A stretch of DNA of 55,754 bases from an uncultured Verrucomicrobiota bacterium. GTDB taxonomy: Bacteria; Verrucomicrobiota; Verrucomicrobiia; Verrucomicrobiales; Verrucomicrobiaceae. The stretch spans positions 1-55,754 of the forward strand of contig CAILZI010000173.1 of assembly GCA_903838675.1 (NCBI GenBank), written 5' to 3'. Of this stretch, positions 51,892-55,754 are shown piece by piece (positions within the stretch are counted from its first letter, which is position 1; each line of letters starts with the position of its first letter). The notes beneath the pieces were generated by a model. That model searched no databases and had not been told where the DNA came from. It saw only the letters and a program-made list of their open reading frames with translations. Made by a program: the position numbers and the translations under genes.

Positions 51892-51925
51892 CACTCTGGA
51901 AGTCCTGCGCTAGAAGCGCCGTCCT

Positions 51926-53287
51926 ATGTCTGAAAAGCGCCAGTTCTTCGGCACCGACGGCGTCCGTGCCGTGGCCAATCGTCACCCAATGACCCCTGAG
52001 TTCGTCATGCGACTCGCGCAGGCTGCTGCCGTCGTGCTTGGCGGCAAACCCGAGGGCGGCGAACGCCCCAAAGCCGTGCTGGGCCGCGACACGCGTGCTT
52101 CGGGCGAGATGCTGGAGTCGGCACTCGCGGCCGGGCTGAATTCTGCGGGGGTGGATGTCATTCTTGCAGGCCAGCTGCCCACGCCGGCGGTGGCCATGCT
52201 CAGCGCCCAGCTTGGTGCGAACTTTGGTGTGATTGTTTCGGCTTCGCACAATCCCTTCAAGGACAACGGCATCAAATTCGTCCACGGCGAAGGCCATAAG
52301 CTCAATGACAAGACCGAGGTCGCCATCGAGCGTCTCGTGCTCGGCAATGAAGACACACCGCGTCCGGAAGGCCGTGGCATTGGCCGCATCACCAAACTGG
52401 CCGATGGCGTGGACCGTTACGTGGCACATGCCATTGCCTCGATGGCAGGTGTCCGCCTCGACGGCATGCGAGTGGCGCTCGACAACGCGCACGGCGCCTC
52501 CTCTTTCACCAGTGCGCTCGCTTTGGAACAGCTCGGGGCAGATGTGCAGGTGTACCATTCCGAGCCGGATGGCTTCAACATCAACGAAGAATGCGGTTGT
52601 ACGCACGCCGATGAGATCGAGCGCATCGTCCGCCAGTGCCAGGCGCAGGCAGGCATCGCCCATGATGGCGATGCGGACCGCAGTGCGCTGTGCGATGAAG
52701 AGGCCATCGCGCTCGACGGTGACGAACTCATGGCCATCGCGGCCGAATCCATGCTGCGCAAAGGCACGCTGAAGCAGAACACGCTGGCTGTCACGGTGAT
52801 GAGCAACTACGGGCTGGACGATCTCGTGTCGCGCCTCGGCGGTCGAGTCGTTCGCACGGGGGTGGGTGACCGCTACGTGCTGGAAGAAATGCGTTCACGT
52901 GGATTGAACCTCGGCGGCGAGCAGAGCGGCCACATCATCTTTGGCGACTGGGCGACCACGGGCGATGGACTCATCGCGGGCCTGCAGATCCTGCGCATCA
53001 TGAAGGAAACCGGCGAGCCGCTGAGCGAGCTGCGCAAGTGCTTGAAAAAGTTCCCTCAGTGCTCGCGCAATCTGCGCGTGCGCACCAAGCCGCCGATCGA
53101 CCAGCTCGTTGAGGCGCAGAAGATCATTAAAGAGACTGAGAAGAAGCTCGGCGACTATGGCCGTGTGCTGCTGCGGTACTCCGGCACCGAGTCGCTCATC
53201 CGCCTGCTGGTGGAAGGCCGGGATGTGGAATACCTGGAAGCGCAGGCGGATAAGATTGCCTCTGCAGTTCTTGCCCAGATCGGATAA
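51926..53287 (+). CDS. glmM: Phosphoglucosamine mutase
   Basis: The 453-residue enzyme converts glucosamine-6-phosphate to glucosamine-1-phosphate for peptidoglycan. Landmarks are the start KRQFFGTDGVRAVANRHPMT, the phosphoserine loop VSASHNPFKDNGIKFVHGEG, the metal loop AHDGDADRSALCDEEA and the phosphate site VLLRYSGTESLIRLLVEGRD. GlmM binds and restrains CdaA in Firmicutes; the gene order here suggests the same link. It starts 34 bases after the YbbR-like gene. Confidence 0.95.
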   Translation: MSEKRQFFGTDGVRAVANRHPMTPEFVMRLAQAAAVVLGGKPEGGERPKAVLGRDTRASGEMLESALAAGLNSAGVDVILAGQLPTPAVAMLSAQLGANFGVIVSASHNPFKDNGIKFVHGEGHKLNDKTEVAIERLVLGNEDTPRPEGRGIGRITKLADGVDRYVAHAIASMAGVRLDGMRVALDNAHGASSFTSALALEQLGADVQVYHSEPDGFNINEECGCTHADEIERIVRQCQAQAGIAHDGDADRSALCDEEAIALDGDELMAIAAESMLRKGTLKQNTLAVTVMSNYGLDDLVSRLGGRVVRTGVGDRYVLEEMRSRGLNLGGEQSGHIIFGDWATTGDGLIAGLQILRIMKETGEPLSELRKCLKKFPQCSRNLRVRTKPPIDQLVEAQKIIKETEKKLGDYGRVLLRYSGTESLIRLLVEGRDVEYLEAQADKIASAVLAQIG

Positions 53288-53299
53288 ACTGGCATTGCG

Positions 53300-53470
53300 A
53301 TGAAGAACCACTTCGAGTCGGCTTTGGCCGTTGGGGCATGCATCATCATCGGATGTGGTGTTATTGCCATGGCTTTTGGCACGGTTTCGGGCCTGATCGG
53401 AGCATTCATCGCCATAGCCATCGGAGGACGTTTGCTGCAGCAGGCGTGGAAGCTTTCAAACAGAGAGTGA
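53300..53470 (+). CDS. Small two-helix membrane protein
   Basis: A 56-residue frame from the ATG at 53300 reads MKNHFESALAVGACIIIGCG and then VIAMAFGTVSGLIGAFIAIA, followed by GGRLLQQAWKLSNRE. It has two hydrophobic helices with charged ends and overlaps the GTG start of bioD by four bases (GTGA). That spacing, and the clean hydrophobic pattern, support translation. No family was recognised. Confidence 0.55.
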   Translation: MKNHFESALAVGACIIIGCGVIAMAFGTVSGLIGAFIAIAIGGRLLQQAWKLSNRE

Positions 53471-54096
53471 AAGTGAGCCACTACTTCATCACCGGCACCG
53501 ACACTGACGCAGGCAAGACTTACGTCACGTGTCTGCTGCTGGAAGCATTGAAGCGCGCTGGTAAAACTGTCGCAGGATTCAAGCCCTTCGTCTGCGGCTC
53601 GCGTGATGATGCCATTCATCTGGCCAATGCTGGCAGCGAAGGAATGACTGTCGAGGAGGTCAATCCGGTGTGGTTTAAGGTGCCCGCTGCGCCCTATGCC
53701 GCTGCTTTGATGGAAAATCGCCGCATTGAACTCAACGACGTCATCGCCCGGTTGCAGGAGATCGTGCAGCGCCATGACCACGTTCTCGTTGAGGGCGCCG
53801 GCGGCTGGGAAGTGCCGCTGAATGAGTTTTCGACGATGGCGGATTTTGCGCAGCGGCTGGCGCTGCCGGTGATCGTGGTGGTGAACAACAAGCTTGGGTG
53901 CCTCAACCACACGCTGCTGACGGTGCGCAACATCCAGGCGCGCGGCCTCACCTGCGCCGGGGTCATTCTGAACTATGTCAGGGAGGAGCGCGATGCGGCC
54001 AGCATCAGCAACCGCATGGTGCTGGAACATTTCATGGATGTGCCCGTGCTCGCCGAGATCATGCATGGAGAGACGGAGATGGAGTGGCCGTTGTGA
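53467..54096 (+). CDS. bioD: Dethiobiotin synthase
   Basis: The 209-residue enzyme closes the ureido ring of dethiobiotin. The P-loop is FITGTDTDAGKTYVTCLLLE; KTVAGFKPFVCGS and VLVEGAGGWEVPLNEFSTMA are BioD hallmarks, and LALPVIVVVNNKLGCLNHTL follows. The GTG at 53467 overlaps the previous stop; a second GTG lies at 53473. No other bio gene is in the window. A damaged fragment of a second bioD occurs at 55247-55402. Confidence 0.92.
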   Translation: MKVSHYFITGTDTDAGKTYVTCLLLEALKRAGKTVAGFKPFVCGSRDDAIHLANAGSEGMTVEEVNPVWFKVPAAPYAAALMENRRIELNDVIARLQEIVQRHDHVLVEGAGGWEVPLNEFSTMADFAQRLALPVIVVVNNKLGCLNHTLLTVRNIQARGLTCAGVILNYVREERDAASISNRMVLEHFMDVPVLAEIMHGETEMEWPL

Positions 54097-54108
54097 ATAG
54101 CATTTTTT

Positions 54109-54133
54109 CAGTAACGGAGTCGCGGTTGACAAG
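54109..54133 (+). repeat. Conserved upstream block, copy 1 (with TTGACA)
   Basis: A 25-base block ending in GCGGTTGACAAG is repeated at 55512-55536 with two mismatches. TTGACA at 54126-54131 is a possible -35 box for the secreted protein gene at 54201. No convincing -10 box was found. Confidence 0.6.
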
Positions 54134-54200
54134 GTGAATCATAGGTTTTCCAATCTAGGTGGAACTCTAAAGGTTAGTCAAAATCACCCATTATATCTTC

Positions 54201-55145
54201 ATGAAACACACGCTGCTTTTCTGCCTGGCTTGTCTCGCTGTGACCTCTTTTACGAATGCCGATCAGACCGCCACCTTTCCACAGAAGGAACCACTGATCG
54301 ACCTGACATTTCCAGATGGCTGGGAGATCAAAGAAGAAGGCGCGCTGCTTGCCCACCCCAAGGAAGATCAGAGTTTTATTGTTTCAGTAGCACCACTGGA
54401 GTCCACCAACGACAAGGTTTCAGAGGCGGTTGCGGAGGTGAAAAAACTCATTGAGGAAGATTTCGAAGATGTGACCTATGAGGAACTGCAGAAAATTGAA
54501 GGTGAGGGAGTCGTCAGCCTGCTGCTTCAGGCCAAGGGCAAAGACAGCGACGGCAAGGCCAGCATTTTCAACCTTATCATCAACCAGCCGAAGGCCGAGA
54601 GTTTGCTGCTTCTCCAGATGATCGCTTCTTCTGAAGGCTTTGAAAAGTACGCCGAGGCTGGGAAACAGCTCATGCTCTCCGTCAAGGCTCATGCCACCGT
54701 GCAGACCTTCGCCTATCCAAATAAAAAGGAGCCGGCATTCACCGTCGATTTTCCGGCAGATTGGAAACTCCAAACCACCGACGAAGGAGCCTATGTGGAA
54801 TCTCCAGACAAGCTGATTCCGTTCAATGTCCTCTTGATCGACTCAGCCGATGTCGGAGTCGCCCTGGAGAGCATGAAGAAAAAGGTTGGTGGAGCTTACA
54901 GCGAAATCGTTTGGAACGAAGGCAAGGAAGCGAATGTGGTCAAAGATGATGCTCTCAGCCTGACCGCCACCTTTGAGAATGGACAAGCCATGGACGGGAA
55001 GGATCCCTACGTGGTGAATTTTGTGCAATATGTTAAGAAGGGCAGCGACAAATTTCTGCTCATGTTTACCCAGTATCCAAAAGCAGCTTTAGAGAAACAC
55101 GCGGACAACTTGGAAGCGGTTATCAAGTCCATCAAGGTGCGCTGA
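54201..55145 (+). CDS. Secreted protein with an internal domain repeat, unknown function
   Basis: The 314-residue protein has a signal peptide (MKHTLLFCLACLAVTSFTNA). Two similar halves follow: FPQKEPLIDLTFPDGWEIKE at about 26-45 and YPNKKEPAFTVDFPADWKLQ at about 172-191, each leading to an acidic alpha/beta stretch. The second half closes with KFLLMFTQYPKAALEKHADN. The pattern of a short beta segment then DGW/ADW recalls PsbP-like or DUF1795-type domains, but the match is weak. A related gene starts at 55587. Confidence 0.75.
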   Translation: MKHTLLFCLACLAVTSFTNADQTATFPQKEPLIDLTFPDGWEIKEEGALLAHPKEDQSFIVSVAPLESTNDKVSEAVAEVKKLIEEDFEDVTYEELQKIEGEGVVSLLLQAKGKDSDGKASIFNLIINQPKAESLLLLQMIASSEGFEKYAEAGKQLMLSVKAHATVQTFAYPNKKEPAFTVDFPADWKLQTTDEGAYVESPDKLIPFNVLLIDSADVGVALESMKKKVGGAYSEIVWNEGKEANVVKDDALSLTATFENGQAMDGKDPYVVNFVQYVKKGSDKFLLMFTQYPKAALEKHADNLEAVIKSIKVR

Positions 55146-55246
55146 TTGGCCGGATGATCACTTCACCCATGCAGATGGCCCGCAAGCAGCAGCGTATTGC
55201 TTGCTGGCCATCTATCAGCGCTCAATCACCGCATTTGACACCATGA

Positions 55247-55402
55247 ATGAAGCGCTCAGGAAAAACTGTCGCAGGCTTCAAACTGTTCGTCTGCGGTGCG
55301 CCAGATGACGCCAATCATCTGGCCAAAGCGGTTAGTGAGGGGCTGACAGTGGAAGAGGTCAATCCTGTGTGGTTTCAGATCTCGCTTCCCTTGTCTTCAT
55401 AA
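55247..55402 (+). pseudogene. Remnant of a second bioD
   Basis: From 55259 the frame reads GKTVAGFKLFVCGAPDDANH and then EEVNPVWFQI before a stop at 55400-55402. This aligns with residues 32-76 of BioD at 53560-53694. The P-loop part before it and all of the later enzyme are missing; the sequence just upstream (55146-55246) is not bioD, and its frame differs by one base. It is a decayed duplicate. Confidence 0.8.
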
Positions 55403-55586
55403 TGGTGGTTCCAGGTTCCTGTTGCTACAAGCGGCACCATCATCAGCCCTATGCATAATGAGCCGTTCACAGGCCGACCGGCAGCATGTTCGTTATAAAT
55501 TGAAAGAGAAACAGCAACGGAGTCACGGTTGACAAGATTCCTGCGAGTCGTTGACTCGCTGCACTGTCATTTCCTCACCTAACACC
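55403..55586. other. Intergenic region with second copy of the upstream block
   Basis: The gap between the bioD remnant and the next gene holds a 25-base block at 55512-55536 that matches 54109-54133 (two mismatches) and again contains TTGACA (55529-55534). Nothing else was recognised. Confidence 0.6.
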
Positions 55587-55754
55587 ATGAAAACATCTCT
55601 CCTCCTGTGTCTGACTCTTTTGACTGCTGCCCCCCTCGCCCTCGCGGCTGACAAGGCCGTTGATTTTCCCAAGGCTACTCCGGTCCTCACGTTCAATCTG
55701 CCGGACACATGGCAGGTGGAGATCAAGGACGACGTCCTCACGGCCACGCCCACC
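55587..55754 (+). CDS. Second secreted protein of the same family, cut by the window end
   Basis: The first 56 residues are a signal peptide (MKTSLLLCLTLLTAAPLALA) and a start of the mature part, VDFPKATPVLTFNLPDTWQV, which aligns with FPQKEPLIDLTFPDGWEIKE of the protein at 54201. Together with the bioD remnant and the repeated upstream block, it marks a tandem duplication. The remainder lies outside the window. Confidence 0.7.
   Translation, partial: MKTSLLLCLTLLTAAPLALAADKAVDFPKATPVLTFNLPDTWQVEIKDDVLTATPT

Noticed and set aside
54097..54200. Riboswitch before the secreted protein gene or biotin-related operator
   Set aside because: The segment is short, shows no known riboswitch core and no BirA-type palindrome.

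Overview
The window looks like a chromosomal segment of a free-living, high-GC Gram-negative bacterium. The gene content suggests the Verrucomicrobia (Verrucomicrobiaceae, Prosthecobacter-like): a diadenylate cyclase next to glmM, an aerobic oxidase assembly block (CtaB, SCO, DUF420), a Zn-ribbon DUF2007 protein, many short lipoproteins, and weak or absent Shine-Dalgarno sequences. This placement is inferred from gene families read by eye; no database was consulted.

Layout. (1) 1-2.7 kb: partial RuvX, a GDP-mannose pyrophosphorylase, a small membrane protein and a RelA-like HD protein with a damaged metal site. (2) 2.8-21.4 kb: a large nitrate assimilation region, nearly all on the minus strand. 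In transcription order it holds a signal-less NrtA-like protein, a Tat-exported NrtA-like binding protein, an NrtB permease, two NrtC/D ATPases, an outer-membrane porin, a NarK/NasA transporter, a PP2C phosphatase-kinase fusion, a CysJ-like diflavin reductase, a siroheme nitrite reductase, a DmsB-DmsC fusion and a molybdopterin nitrate reductase. A LysR regulator is divergent at the head. Two plus-strand intruders sit in the operon gaps: a HicBA pair whose HicA has lost its middle, and a four-helix-bundle (IVP-type) gene cassette framed by near-perfect AT-rich inverted repeats. (3) 21.5-33.6 kb: tRNA-Ser(CGA), Mpg, a Nif3-like protein, GluQ-RS, HemL, a cupin, DUF2007, a two-domain thioredoxin protein, a frameshifted M23 peptidase, a lipoprotein, and PyrR-PyrB. 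Three copies of a hairpin repeat family are scattered here. (4) 33.9-41.8 kb: an atypical AT-rich gene, an epimerase-like protein, TerC, two Hsp20 genes behind a candidate sigma-54 promoter, an APC permease, DAHP synthase, an alpha/beta hydrolase and a DUF3820 protein. (5) 41.9-50.7 kb, minus strand: DUF420, SCO, CtaB, DnaJ, GrpE, a SpoIIE-type phosphatase, a STAS protein, a lipoprotein and PriA. (6) 50.8-55.75 kb, plus strand: CdaA, a YbbR-like membrane anchor without YbbR domains, GlmM, a small membrane protein, BioD and a secreted two-domain protein. A partial tandem copy follows, made of a BioD remnant and the start of a second secreted protein.

How the parts fit. Nitrate would cross the outer membrane through the porin and be imported by NarK and by the ABC system. 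It would be reduced by the NasA-type enzyme, which is paired with a membrane DmsC-like anchor that implies quinol as electron source, and then by the siroheme nitrite reductase supplied by the diflavin reductase. The LysR protein, the cytosolic NrtA-like protein and the phosphatase-kinase are the local candidates for control. No CRISPR array, prophage, transposase or riboswitch was recognised.
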